A DNA stretch of 57,721 nt. Origin: a virus. The position numbers were made by a program, and so were the translations under genes. Shown piece after piece: positions 15,839 to 24,629 of the stretch. Each line of letters starts with the position of its first letter. Position 1 is the first letter of the stretch. The notes beneath the pieces are model-generated. The model was not told the DNA's origin. It saw only the letters and a list, made by a program, of their open reading frames with translations, and searched no databases. Location of the stretch: the IMG/VR virus record IMGVR_UViG_3300047318_000296, positions 1 to 57,721 of that record. One strand, given 5' to 3'.

Positions 15839-17422
15839 TTAGGTCGATAATGGCTCGATAGTTCGAAGAAATTCTTTTAGCATCAGACGACCGCCAGTTG
15901 CAGGCTCCGGGTGAAGAAGGTCTGCGTTAAACAGGGGTATGATACCAGCGCTCCCGTATTCAGTCGCATTCCCGCCATCACCAAACGCGGTCTGAAGATC
16001 GAGAAAAGTGTATCTATTCTTAATAGCCCTAGCAACGGCTTCAACTTGGTAGCTCAAGATAGAAATACGGTTATCGGTTCTCTGATTTTCCGGGGGCGTT
16101 ACGACAAGAATATCACTTCCGGGTAGGGCGACTCTAACCCTTGTCATAATCGTTTCAACATACGCGCCCCATGTCGCGGGAGTAACGGTTGAGGACTGAC
16201 TGTTAGGTCCATCCATGTATATAAAAACGTCACCGCCGAGCGCGGCAATGCCGGTTTGCCAATTAGTTGCATCTCTGCTGTACCAGCTATTCGCCTGAGA
16301 CCCGCTCGCCGCAATCTTGTTGACGACCACGCCATTAGCGGTAGATTTTAGGTTTACCCCTGATACGATTGACGTTCCTGAGACCCATTCTACAATTACA
16401 GCACCCGCTCCGCTAGTCATTCCAGTTTTTATGTCTGCAATCTGTGTCGCGCCTACAGTTCCTTGAAGGTTGATGTTTGTGTTGCTTCCCCATGAGTAGC
16501 TAGCGGGATCATCCACAGCCCCGGATACGTAAGTGCCGTGTCTATATTTTACCACTCCATCTGTCGTACCTTCGAAGAACAAATCTATTCCGTTATGTAC
16601 TGGCAAAGCTGGAAATGCCTGAAATGCATATTGGCCCGTAGCTGCTAACGTCAATGCACTGATATCAGGCATATTTTTCGAAGCATAAGAGGCGATTGGA
16701 GTTGCGAAGATTAATGTAGGGTAAGTAGCCGCTCTAACATTTCCGTTGAGAGACGAAGGCTGATTTCCTACTCCGTAAGGAGGTGTGCCAGCCGACGAGT
16801 AGCTGAAACCACACCATCCGCCGCCGCCATCACCATATTTTGCGACCATATATTCCGCGAAATACTTGGTCCAACGACTTGCGTTGTGGGTGTAACTATC
16901 TCCGGCGCAGTTAAAAATGACACGGGCCGATTCCGGCGACGGTAGCAGACGCTTCATGAGAAGGTGCTTCGATTTCCTCATAAATCCAATGTTCAACGGA
17001 TTTGTCGGAACATTCGCTGGTCTATTTCCATACGGTGTCCAAACTGCCGATTCTCCGTCAATGATTACATAGAAACTGGACCATGCAGTTCTTGGAATCG
17101 AAAGGCGGACATAAGAGGCCCCGGAAGGAGGAGTGAAAGTATTGCCGGGGGACAGAACGCCGGATAGCCAAACAAGATTCCTATCAAAATATCCAATAGG
17201 TCCACTATTGGAACTTTTTCGATACGTGACTCCGGGTTTAACCGGAATATACCCGGAAAGATGATACTTCGTGGCTCCAGCGTTTGAAAGATAAGCAATT
17301 CCGTCTGTGGACTCAATGTAATAATTCAGCATCACATTCGAGTCAAATGGATTAAAACGGTTTGATCCAACTATTCCATGAGGGATGCCGGATTCATAAA
17401 GTACATCTACAAATTCGCTCAT
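15839..17422 (-). CDS. SGNH-hydrolase receptor-binding protein
   Basis: 527 aa. Residues 1-165 are a beta-rich N-terminal part (YHLSGYIPVKPGVTYRKS; SYVRLSIPRTAWSSFYVII). An SGNH/GDSL esterase domain follows, with the nucleophile in NCAGDSYTHNASRW (about 172) and the catalytic Asp/His in FNADLLHPEP near the C-terminus. A beta insertion lies between them. Such domains on tail fibres or spikes deacetylate surface polysaccharide. The ATG overlaps the stop of the small YPFGKK-type protein by 4 nt, so the two form one cassette. Confidence 0.8.
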   Translation of the reverse strand: MSEFVDVLYESGIPHGIVGSNRFNPFDSNVMLNYYIESTDGIAYLSNAGATKYHLSGYIPVKPGVTYRKSSNSGPIGYFDRNLVWLSGVLSPGNTFTPPSGASYVRLSIPRTAWSSFYVIIDGESAVWTPYGNRPANVPTNPLNIGFMRKSKHLLMKRLLPSPESARVIFNCAGDSYTHNASRWTKYFAEYMVAKYGDGGGGWCGFSYSSAGTPPYGVGNQPSSLNGNVRAATYPTLIFATPIASYASKNMPDISALTLAATGQYAFQAFPALPVHNGIDLFFEGTTDGVVKYRHGTYVSGAVDDPASYSWGSNTNINLQGTVGATQIADIKTGMTSGAGAVIVEWVSGTSIVSGVNLKSTANGVVVNKIAASGSQANSWYSRDATNWQTGIAALGGDVFIYMDGPNSQSSTVTPATWGAYVETIMTRVRVALPGSDILVVTPPENQRTDNRISILSYQVEAVARAIKNRYTFLDLQTAFGDGGNATEYGSAGIIPLFNADLLHPEPATGGRLMLKEFLRTIEPLST

Positions 17423-17628
17423 GCTGATCTCACATAAAAATTGGTTCCGTCATCAAAGACCGGCTTGCCGTTATAAGTAACTGGAACACCATTATTAAAC
17501 GTCTGTGTATATCCGGCAGGCACCATCCCTCCATCAGAAGGCGCGGCTCTGTTCTTAATTTTATTCTTTTTCTGGCTCGGATTTGGGTATGTCTTTTTCC
17601 CAAAAGGGAATGTAATAATTGTAGGCAA
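17419..17628 (-). CDS. Small fibre-cassette protein with FPFGKK N-terminus
   Basis: 69 aa: MPTIITFPFGKKTYPNPSQ, a basic linker, then PVTYNGKPVFDDGTNFYVR. The N-terminus is shared with the proteins at 17738, 48532 and 55086, each at the head of a receptor-binding cassette. A role in attaching the tip to a common tail scaffold is inferred. Starts at TTG, nine bases after AAAGGA. Confidence 0.75.
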   Translation of the reverse strand: MPTIITFPFGKKTYPNPSQKKNKIKNRAAPSDGGMVPAGYTQTFNNGVPVTYNGKPVFDDGTNFYVRSA

Positions 17629-17665
17629 AATAAAAATCCTTTAAATAAAAAATTATAAAGACTGC

Positions 17666-17714
17666 ATTATAACATACAAATGGAGAAAGTCAATTTATAC
17701 TGACTTTCTCCAGA
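17666..17714 (-). promoter_or_regulatory. Fibre promoter with overlapping hairpin
   Basis: Minus strand TTGACT (17693-17688), 16 bp, TATAAT (17671-17666). The -35 box forms the 3' arm start of an 11-bp inverted repeat, GGAGAAAGTCA...TGACTTTCTCC, that also lies just downstream of the 17738 gene. It may stop read-through while the promoter restarts transcription. The arrangement recurs in every fibre cassette. Confidence 0.75.
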
Positions 17715-17737
17715 AAAAAAATTAAATTAAAGCTTAG

Positions 17738-18724
17738 TTAACGGAAAGCCGCGACACACAATTGCCGTCCACTGACAGGCGAGCTATTAACTCCAAGCGT
17801 ACCAGTTGTGGCAGCAATTGACGACCCACTCGCTCCACGATGGAACGAACCAGCCGTCACGTCATAATCCTCAGTGACAGCGGTGAAGGTAACATCCGTC
17901 GTTCCAAACGTCGCTTGTACCGCTAGGACCACATCGCCTGTTGTGACACTCAGATTCGCAGGGCCATTACCGCTAGTCGCAATGATTGCCGTCGATGTTG
18001 CTGTGGCGCTGGTGATATTCATCACTCTATATACAGAAATCGAAGTACGGTTGGCGCTGGAGGTAAAGGAGATCGTACCAGAAGTTCCAGTCGGTACATC
18101 AGCGATCCAAATTTCCGAGCCGGATAAAGATGCATCGGCTTGTGAACGAATCACTCGTGTCGCGGCTATTCCTCCCACAGTAACGGAAGTGATCGTGCGT
18201 GCCGATGACAGGTCTTCGTAAGCGATGCAAACTACGACATAACGTTTTTCGCCCGCTGGTGCGATTTCCCCGAAGCTAACAGCTGTATGAGTCGTCGTTC
18301 CCGCTGTCACAGCGGTACGGCCTTCAATGAAACTCTTAGACGGTGACATGGCGGAAACTGCTGCTGTCTCAGCACTAGTGCCGCCGCCCATATTGATGGC
18401 GGTCACAGTGCATGTGATGGTTGTTCCACCATCTGCGGCGACAAGGACATAGGTGATTGCCGTTGCTCCAACAATAACTGCGCCGTTCCGCTTCCATTGA
18501 TAAGTGTAAGCCGAGATAGTTGAGCCTGCGTCGTCCCACTCTCCATTGGTGGTGCTTAGCGTTTGACCTATCCATCTGTTACCAGTAATGGCGGGAGGCG
18601 TGACGTTAATAGGCGGAACCCATCCCCTGAAACAGATTTTCTTCTTATTAAGAAGACCGTACTTTAGCGTGTTCGGGCCGGAAAAACTTTTCTTTCCAAA
18701 CGGGTATGAAACGGCTGTAGGCAT
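17738..18724 (-). CDS. Tail fibre/adhesin with Ig-like domain
   Basis: 328 aa. N-terminal MPTAVSYPFGKKSFSGPN (shared cassette motif), then an Ig-like repeat (ITGNRWIGQTLSTTNGEW ... YTYQWKRNGAVIVGAT ... GTTITCTVTAINMGG). A Thr/Ser/Ala-rich beta C-terminal domain ends GRQLCVAAFR. There is no enzymatic motif. It is likely a fibre or decoration protein exposed at the tail. Its C-terminal 39 residues are duplicated as a relic at 15648. Confidence 0.75.
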   Translation of the reverse strand: MPTAVSYPFGKKSFSGPNTLKYGLLNKKKICFRGWVPPINVTPPAITGNRWIGQTLSTTNGEWDDAGSTISAYTYQWKRNGAVIVGATAITYVLVAADGGTTITCTVTAINMGGGTSAETAAVSAMSPSKSFIEGRTAVTAGTTTHTAVSFGEIAPAGEKRYVVVCIAYEDLSSARTITSVTVGGIAATRVIRSQADASLSGSEIWIADVPTGTSGTISFTSSANRTSISVYRVMNITSATATSTAIIATSGNGPANLSVTTGDVVLAVQATFGTTDVTFTAVTEDYDVTAGSFHRGASGSSIAATTGTLGVNSSPVSGRQLCVAAFR

Positions 18725-18753
18725 AATAAGACTTTCAAAGAGATAAAAGCACT

Positions 18754-18803
18754 ATCATAACACAAAAATGGAGAAAGTCAATTTATAACGACTTTCTCCA
18801 TTT
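18754..18803 (-). promoter_or_regulatory. Terminator-promoter unit for the adhesin gene
   Basis: Minus strand TTGACT (18781-18776), 16 bp, TATGAT (18759-18754). The same bases belong to a 12-bp inverted repeat ATGGAGAAAGTC...GACTTTCTCCAT followed by TTTTTG, a good terminator for the 18810 gene. The promoter's -35 is therefore inside the upstream terminator stem. Confidence 0.75.
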
Positions 18804-18809
18804 TTATAT

Positions 18810-18992
18810 TTATCGATAATATAAAATACTATGCTGCCTAACCAAAGCTTCTGATAATCTTTTCCTAAAAGCTTCCCAATTTGTGTATTCTCCATTCCTC
18901 TCAGCGATGGAATTCATGCTGCGACACAAAGAGTTGGCTTCTTCGAAAGCTTCAATAAGTTCTTCCATATAATCTTTTAGATCAGAACTCAT
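18810..18992 (-). CDS. Small helical hypothetical protein (60 aa)
   Basis: MSSDLKDYMEELIEAFEEAN at the start, then GEYTNWEAFRKRLSEAL. It shares a loose NWE motif with the proteins at 4781 and 24001. It is the last gene of the primase operon. Unknown. Confidence 0.65.
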   Translation of the reverse strand: MSSDLKDYMEELIEAFEEANSLCRSMNSIAERNGEYTNWEAFRKRLSEALVRQHSILYYR

Positions 18993-19240
18993 AGCTCAAT
19001 ATCTACTTCTTCGCCAAACACTGACTTAATATCATCAATCAATGTGGTTTTAACGTTGCCCCATCCTTCTGTGGAGGCTAGTGGCTCGCCGTCTGCGGTG
19101 AGGAAGAAGTACGCCTTATACCCCTCATCCCGATCTCTCTCAACAGTGACGTAGAACTCGTCAATTTCATAACCTTCCAACGCTTCTTCCATGTCGTCTA
19201 GGTTCTGGATAATCTTTTCTTGAAATAGGTTGTAGTCCAT
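18989..19240 (-). CDS. Hypothetical protein
   Basis: 83 aa, acidic, alpha-beta pattern (DEFYVTVERDRDEGYKAYFF). ATG at 19240 lies eight bases beyond the primase stop. A longer form would run into the primase gene. Unknown. Confidence 0.65.
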   Translation of the reverse strand: MDYNLFQEKIIQNLDDMEEALEGYEIDEFYVTVERDRDEGYKAYFFLTADGEPLASTEGWGNVKTTLIDDIKSVFGEEVDIEL

Positions 19241-19247
19241 GTTACTT

Positions 19248-22200
19248 TTACTCGCTTTCAAATTCAATCATGTCTAGTTTGATTTTTAGGTTGTTTTCAA
19301 TGTGAGGAATGACTTCGGCTAGAGGGGGAATTTTGAGATAAACTTCTTTTCTAGCTCCTAATGTGACTTTGACGTTTTTTACACCGGGGAAGTATTTCTT
19401 CAAAAATTCCCTAAATGCCTCCGGTGTTTGGTAATATTTTGAACTGCTAGTTCTTAGACTGTTGTAATAATAATATCTTAAGTCATCCGGTCTCACCAAT
19501 GTTGATTCATCATATTCTAACTCAATCGGTTCAATGTCACTCGTGGCTTCACTGACACCCATATTCTCGACCAAGCTGATGAAGAAGCGTTCCCAAGCGT
19601 GAGTGGAACGGCTGATCTGCTTCGCCAGAGCCTTAGTCTTTGGTGGCCGTCTCAAAATCTTCCAACCTTCTTCGAAGGGAGGCTCAAAATTGAGAAGATC
19701 GTACATCATCGCTTCGTACCCACCATTTTCCATTTGCTCCGTAATTGCTTCGAAGTACTGTAAATTGTCTTTGTGGGTATCGAGGGCTTCAGTGACATAA
19801 TAACGACGCTCATCCGGCGTGGCGTTAATGACCCATTCTTCGTTCGAAATAATGATTAGGCGAACGAAATTTTCCATGTCGAAGGCGTCAATGCCTTTCG
19901 GTTCCATGGTGAGAGTCTTGCCCGTAATCAGTTCCTTCAGAACTGAATCGTCCTTGGCGCTACCGGCGAACAAACCTTCTTCCGCGATGAGCAAAAGCTT
20001 ATCTCTGAAGTGCCAGTTGAAGTTACCAGTGATATGAGAGGAGTTAGCCGAACTCATGGCGTATTTATCGAGTAGGTCTTTCAAGAAACCGAACGCGATA
20101 GATTTACCGGCACCTTTTGTGCCACGAACCACGATGGCTGAGCCCATTTTTTCCCATGGGCGCTGAAAAATGTGAGCCATCCACGTCAAGAGCCACATGA
20201 ATTCGTGCTCATTGCTATGACAGAGTACGGTGAAAATGTGATTTTTTAATAGGTCCCAATTTCCCTTACGCGGAACTTTAACGAAGCCATTAAAAAGATT
20301 CATTTTTGTTTTATCAGGAGCCGGTCTTGGATCGAATGATACGCCTTCATAGGTTCGACGCTGACTCCACTCGCACCAAACCTTAGCCACCGATTCCATC
20401 TTCGATTCGTTTTGACTTACACTTACTAGAATTTTCTCATTCGCTTTCAACGCTTTCCAGTCATCTCGATTCATGAAAGACATATCTTTCTTGTTGAAAT
20501 CCATGATAACGACTTTAGAGCCAGTGTCAACCATTGCGTAGCGATCATTGTAGGCCATTAAAACTTTTTCAGCTTCGTCAAGAATTTTAGATGACTCTTC
20601 CGCCGACTTTTTGAATTTTGTCGGGACGAATTTTGCCAGTTCGCGTTTCTTGACCTTAGTCTTTCTGCCAATTTTACCAATGATCGCGTCGTATTCTTCT
20701 TTGTCTAAATCAGCCAGTCTACCGATTTTTCTAAGAACATCGATTGCATCATCTTTGGTAGATTCTTTATCAAGTGTGTCAATCAGTCCGTCAATGTCTA
20801 ATTCTTCTTCGTCCTCATCGCGTTCTATCGTGGAATCTTCATCCTTAACGATGCTGGGGCAATATGTCTCATCTTGAAGCGCAGCTACAGGAAACCATTC
20901 CAGTTCCACCATCTTCTTTATGTAATCGAGTTTTTGTCTACCATGGCAAGAATCGTGGGTACAATGAATATGAAACCCCTTGTCATTATCGCTGCCATTA
21001 ATCGCAAATGTGCCTAAGCCGCCAGCCTTTGAATGCTCATCTTCAAAAGGGCACTCGATGTGGAAGCCGGGACCATTCGTTCTAGGGGATTTAATAGCGT
21101 CGGGGTAATATTCTTCGATCAGGCTAACAATGTCACAATCATGCGTCGCGATCCAACGCTTGAGATTGTAACCTTCGACAAACATCCCATCACTGTTGGC
21201 GCCTAGAGCCCCAGCTGCACTGGTGAAGGCGTTAACTGATTGAGTGTTTGTATCGCGAGACATGACGACACGATCATAACAGCGAAGATCGACATAGTCT
21301 CCGTCTACAAATTTTGTCTCAAATGGTTGATTTTTGGCATGTCGCGGGAGATAGAAAAGACGTGCCGGATCGAGGCAGGACTTATCATACACGAAACCAA
21401 GTGTAGTACCAAAGCCGTGATAATGTTCTTTCCAAGCCTTAATTTCTTCAGTTTGATTCGCTTTTCCTTGAAAAACGAAAGGCTCGGACAAGAAGAAGAT
21501 AATTCTATGCTTTGGCATAGGGGCGTGGCGAACAATGGTCAAAGTACCTTCTTCAGAAACTTTGTTGTCTTCCAAGATTTCAAATGTCTCTAACACGCGG
21601 GGGATAATACCCTTCACTTCTTGAAGGTATTTCTTTAGCTGGCGAGGATCGACGTTCTTAGTCGCATCCATGCCGCACCACTTGAAAAAGCTGTCGCGCT
21701 TAGCCTCAGACGTGTCTTTCAAGTGGGAGTGAGTGGTATAGCGAATATAAGCTAGACCTGTCTCAGCAAGCCGTGTGTCGATTTCTTCAGCTGTTTCACC
21801 TGTATCGAGATCGAGTCCAATGAAGTAGTTCTTGATCAGCGCTTTTGCTGATCTGCCACTGCCCGCAATTTCGCCTTGAAGGAAACAAGCTCCATCCTTT
21901 TTACCCTCGACGTGGGCCAGAAGCATTTCGATAAATTGACCAACATTGCCGGTTTGATTTTCCCATTGATCTTTACCGCTACGAGCCGTACTGGCCATGG
22001 CAAACGTTACAGATTTAGAAGTATCAATTTTGGAAATAGGAGCTTGACCCACTTCTTCGATTTCATCGAAATCGAATTCGGTGTAGAAGTTGTCAGATAT
22101 TTCATAATTAAATAAAGGAATCTCAACAATGCCGTTATAGTGAGGCAGGAGATCATTATCAATGGCCGTTTCGAAGAACCAAAGATTTAGTCCTTTCCCA

Positions 22201-22439
22201 ACCGCCGAAGGTTCGGGGTAATGTGATGGAGTGTCAGTAACGGCTAGACCAAAACCAACCAGTTCGGCAGCTTCAGTTTCTAGGCTTAAGTGGGTCGGAT
22301 CAAAATCAATTACTTCATCAATGTCTCTTGTCTTTAATTCTTTGTCGTCTTTATCAAAAAATACAATATTGCCTTCGGTTAAACCATTACCAAATAGTCC
22401 ACCGATAAGCCTTTCAAGCTCTGTCTCAGTAATAAGCAT
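19248..22439 (-). CDS. Primase-helicase (AEP-like primase plus SF3-type helicase)
   Basis: 1063 aa. The N-terminal half has GLDLDTG near residue 210, the D-x-D metal-binding motif of archaeo-eukaryotic-type primases, and a conserved His near the end of that domain. A zinc-ribbon-like region follows (ECPFEDEHS; CTHDSCHG near 496). Around 773 lies a Walker A GTKGAGKS with LLLIAEEGLF and LIIISNEEW downstream, as in SF3/D5-type helicases (DUF5906-like). It likely primes and unwinds DNA at the phage replication fork. It has its own promoter at 22466. Confidence 0.85.
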   Translation of the reverse strand: MLITETELERLIGGLFGNGLTEGNIVFFDKDDKELKTRDIDEVIDFDPTHLSLETEAAELVGFGLAVTDTPSHYPEPSAVGKGLNLWFFETAIDNDLLPHYNGIVEIPLFNYEISDNFYTEFDFDEIEEVGQAPISKIDTSKSVTFAMASTARSGKDQWENQTGNVGQFIEMLLAHVEGKKDGACFLQGEIAGSGRSAKALIKNYFIGLDLDTGETAEEIDTRLAETGLAYIRYTTHSHLKDTSEAKRDSFFKWCGMDATKNVDPRQLKKYLQEVKGIIPRVLETFEILEDNKVSEEGTLTIVRHAPMPKHRIIFFLSEPFVFQGKANQTEEIKAWKEHYHGFGTTLGFVYDKSCLDPARLFYLPRHAKNQPFETKFVDGDYVDLRCYDRVVMSRDTNTQSVNAFTSAAGALGANSDGMFVEGYNLKRWIATHDCDIVSLIEEYYPDAIKSPRTNGPGFHIECPFEDEHSKAGGLGTFAINGSDNDKGFHIHCTHDSCHGRQKLDYIKKMVELEWFPVAALQDETYCPSIVKDEDSTIERDEDEEELDIDGLIDTLDKESTKDDAIDVLRKIGRLADLDKEEYDAIIGKIGRKTKVKKRELAKFVPTKFKKSAEESSKILDEAEKVLMAYNDRYAMVDTGSKVVIMDFNKKDMSFMNRDDWKALKANEKILVSVSQNESKMESVAKVWCEWSQRRTYEGVSFDPRPAPDKTKMNLFNGFVKVPRKGNWDLLKNHIFTVLCHSNEHEFMWLLTWMAHIFQRPWEKMGSAIVVRGTKGAGKSIAFGFLKDLLDKYAMSSANSSHITGNFNWHFRDKLLLIAEEGLFAGSAKDDSVLKELITGKTLTMEPKGIDAFDMENFVRLIIISNEEWVINATPDERRYYVTEALDTHKDNLQYFEAITEQMENGGYEAMMYDLLNFEPPFEEGWKILRRPPKTKALAKQISRSTHAWERFFISLVENMGVSEATSDIEPIELEYDESTLVRPDDLRYYYYNSLRTSSSKYYQTPEAFREFLKKYFPGVKNVKVTLGARKEVYLKIPPLAEVIPHIENNLKIKLDMIEFESE

Positions 22440-22465
22440 TAATGCGCCTTTTTATTGTGTGAGTG

Positions 22466-22494
22466 TTTATGGCACAATTAGACAAAAAAGTCAA
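22466..22494 (-). promoter_or_regulatory. Promoter for the primase-helicase
   Basis: Minus strand TTGACT (22494-22489), 17 bp, CATAAA (22471-22466). The leader is about 25 nt. Confidence 0.65.
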
Positions 22495-22518
22495 TGGATT
22501 AAATGAAAATTTAAAAAA

Positions 22519-22555
22519 TAAAAAGCTCTGCCAATCTCTTGACAGAGCTTTTTAT
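22519..22555 (-). terminator. Intrinsic terminator
   Basis: AAAAGCTCTG...CAGAGCTTTT hairpin with A/T-rich flanks on both sides. It ends the transcript of the prohibitin region upstream of the primase promoter. Confidence 0.8.
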
Positions 22556-22571
22556 TAGGAATTTCAATCAC

Positions 22572-22712
22572 TTACTTCTTGAGTAGGAGTCGCTTGACAA
22601 AAGCATTAAAATATTCATCAAGAGGAGAAATTGAGTTGCCACGGTCGGTATAAGTCTTGTAAGCCTGATAACCGGCATAGACAATGACGGCGGCGAGGAT
22701 AAGATTAATCAT
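22572..22712 (-). CDS. Small membrane protein (46 aa)
   Basis: MINLILAAVIVYAGYQAYKT is one transmembrane segment, and a basic tail ends FVKRLLLKK. It follows the prohibitin-like gene and precedes a terminator, so it may act with that protein at the inner membrane (inference). Confidence 0.65.
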   Translation of the reverse strand: MINLILAAVIVYAGYQAYKTYTDRGNSISPLDEYFNAFVKRLLLKK

Positions 22713-22749
22713 TTTCGGGTTCCTTTTTCTAGGGTTAGTGTAATATCTA

Positions 22750-23592
22750 CTATTCTTTCAGTAGTTCAGAGTCTTCGATCAGAATTTGGGAACCACCACC
22801 CGTAACCTTCGGCGTCGATCCATTCCACTTTTCAATCATTTTATATTTTACCAAATCACTAGTCAAGCTTTCGGCTAGAATTTTATTAGCTTTAGCTTCT
22901 GCTTCGGAGCGTAGCCTAATAGATTCAGCATCTCCCTTTGCATCTTCAATTCTCTTGGCCGCTTCCGCTTTCTGCTGATCAACTTCGAAGAGTTTCTGCT
23001 GAGTCTTCTGTTGTGCATCAATTGTGGCATTGATCCGTTCAACGATCTGAGGAGGAAGTTCAAGCTCACCGATCAAGAAAATACGCTCAACATTGATTCC
23101 GATAGGCTGGACCTGTTCCCGGACTCTCTTTTCAACAGCTGCGATAAGTGCGGCCTTACCACCGCCATACACCGATTCGATAGGACGAGTCGAGGCTTCA
23201 GTGTTAAAAGCGTCACGAATCATGTTACGCAATACCATGCTAGTGATTTCGTCAACACCTTTCCGATACTTCTGGAAAATATCAGAGACCTTATCAGGAT
23301 TGATGGAGTAAGAAACGCCAACACCAGTCTTTACCGTCATACCATCCTTGGTCTGGAAAATCATTCTCTCACCTTCTTCGGTGAAGGAATAATTCTGAGT
23401 AAAGGTGGGGAATAGGAACAAGTCTTCATTCATTCCGATCCAATAACGCCCCGGCCCTAGAATTTCTTTATCAACACCCTTCTCCTGACCAAGCAGATAA
23501 ACCTTAACGCCCACATTACCAGCCGGAACCTTGGAACATGCTACAACTGAAACGCTGATCAGGAGGAGAGCGGCGATCTTCTTAAGAAACAT
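22750..23592 (-). CDS. Prohibitin/Band 7 (SPFH) lipoprotein
   Basis: 280 aa. A signal peptide (1-18) ends in the lipobox SVVAC, C19. The SPFH domain follows: GNVGVKVYLLGQEKGVDKE, GPGRYW, DGMTVKTGVGVSYSI and RDAFNTEASTRPIESVYG. A coiled coil with repeated KAEAAKRIEDAKGDAES comes next. SPFH proteins form oligomeric rings in membranes, and T4-like phages such as KVP40 carry homologues. Lipid anchoring at the N-terminus suggests a periplasmic location. A role in membrane protection or superinfection control is inferred. Confidence 0.88.
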   Translation of the reverse strand: MFLKKIAALLLISVSVVACSKVPAGNVGVKVYLLGQEKGVDKEILGPGRYWIGMNEDLFLFPTFTQNYSFTEEGERMIFQTKDGMTVKTGVGVSYSINPDKVSDIFQKYRKGVDEITSMVLRNMIRDAFNTEASTRPIESVYGGGKAALIAAVEKRVREQVQPIGINVERIFLIGELELPPQIVERINATIDAQQKTQQKLFEVDQQKAEAAKRIEDAKGDAESIRLRSEAEAKANKILAESLTSDLVKYKMIEKWNGSTPKVTGGGSQILIEDSELLKE

Positions 23593-23770
23593 ATTTTGTA
23601 ATCTCCTTTTTAAAAATTGAAAACATTACGACGGGAGCGGATAGACATACCAGCACACCAATTAGGACTTCAACATTATCGGTTGAGCTAATGTAGGCCG
23701 GGGCGACGTAACCATACGCCCCAATACCTATAAACGCTGCGGCGATAGCCTTGAGATATAGTTTAATCAC
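23582..23770 (-). CDS. Small membrane protein (two TM)
   Basis: 62 aa with hydrophobic stretches at 7-26 and 34-52 (VLIGVLVCLSAPVVMFSIF). GTG at 23770 overlaps the previous stop. It sits between the 23767 gene and the prohibitin gene. Confidence 0.65.
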   Translation of the reverse strand: MIKLYLKAIAAAFIGIGAYGYVAPAYISSTDNVEVLIGVLVCLSAPVVMFSIFKKEITKYVS

Positions 23771-23910
23771 TTATTTCCCTTTGCCATGCGACGGTTCATT
23801 TCGTATTCCGCTGCGGCTGAGCTAAGGCTTCCGCTTTCGATAATTGCCTTAAGTTCTTCCATGCTCTTGACCCGCATCTTTTCGGTACGGCTCTCATTAA
23901 TTTTAGACAT
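23767..23910 (-). CDS. Small hypothetical protein (47 aa)
   Basis: MSKINESRTEKMRVKSMEEL start, then GSLSSAAAEYEMNRRMAKG. It is first in its transcript, behind AAAAGGA and the promoter at 23948. Helical and basic. Unknown. Confidence 0.65.
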   Translation of the reverse strand: MSKINESRTEKMRVKSMEELKAIIESGSLSSAAAEYEMNRRMAKGNK

Positions 23911-23947
23911 GCTATTCCTTTTATGCTTTTACTGGTTCAACAATCAT

Positions 23948-23976
23948 TACATAACAAACTATAACGTGTTTGTCAA
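23948..23976 (-). promoter_or_regulatory. Promoter for the prohibitin transcript
   Basis: Minus strand TTGACA (23976-23971), 17 bp, TATGTA (23953-23948). Confidence 0.6.
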
Positions 23977-24000
23977 GGGCTTAAGTGATTTAGAATTAAA

Positions 24001-24240
24001 TTAATCGTCCTGATCCGCCAAAGCTTCTTCATAACCTTCCCAATTATCTACGCCAGCTGCTTCTAGGGCGTAGAACTTTGACGCCGCGTCTCGCATGTCC
24101 TTGTAACGATTTGTGCCTGAAAATGGGACGATATCGTGCTTCATGCAGAGTTCTCCGATCAGTTTGAGTTCCGCCGCCTTTTCCGGTTCGTCGGGATAGA
24201 TCGAATCGAAGATGTTATCGTATTCTAATTGCTCAGTCAT
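24001..24240 (-). CDS. Hypothetical protein with NWE motif
   Basis: 79 aa, acidic, ending YALEAAGVDNWEGYEEALAD. That ending is strikingly like KALEDGGVVNWEYYTYSL in the 4781 gene, so a shared small domain is likely. ATG at 24240 follows AAAGGA. Unknown function. Confidence 0.7.
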   Translation of the reverse strand: MTEQLEYDNIFDSIYPDEPEKAAELKLIGELCMKHDIVPFSGTNRYKDMRDAASKFYALEAAGVDNWEGYEEALADQDD

Positions 24241-24285
24241 TTCATTTCCTTTCGTCAAAACTTTCACAACGTTTAATCTCACCAA

Positions 24286-24313
24286 AATATAACAGATTTT
24301 GAAAATAAGTCAA
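24286..24313 (-). promoter_or_regulatory. Promoter for the 24001 gene
   Basis: Minus strand TTGACT (24313-24308), 16 bp, TATATT (24291-24286), in the gap between two genes. Confidence 0.7.
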
Positions 24314-24335
24314 GTGGGACGTAACAATTAGACAA

Positions 24336-24629
24336 TTAGCCGGGGATTTCAATGTACTGAATCACTGTAACTTCCTTCGGCTCAACTTCTTTACAAGAAA
24401 TTTCGTCATCATCGTATTCAAAAGGACGTTCATCCTGTTGTTCCGTAGCACCAACTGAATAGTGAGTCAAGTAGAATTTTCCTGACTTAACGTCTTGGAA
24501 AACCATCTCGTGATGAATGCTCCAACGACCATTGTCAGTGATTTCATCTTCAATAAGTTTAAGGTCGTGAATCTCTTCTTCCCAAATCAAGTCTTGAAGA
24601 TATTCTTTTGGGTATTTATTCGTAGGCAT
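24336..24629 (-). CDS. Hypothetical protein
   Basis: 97 aa. ATG at 24629 (MPTNKYPKEYLQDLIWEEEI) with AGAGGA upstream, inside the neighbour's end. Beta-rich and acidic (FQDVKSGKFYLTHYSVGATE). Unknown. Confidence 0.65.
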   Translation of the reverse strand: MPTNKYPKEYLQDLIWEEEIHDLKLIEDEITDNGRWSIHHEMVFQDVKSGKFYLTHYSVGATEQQDERPFEYDDDEISCKEVEPKEVTVIQYIEIPG

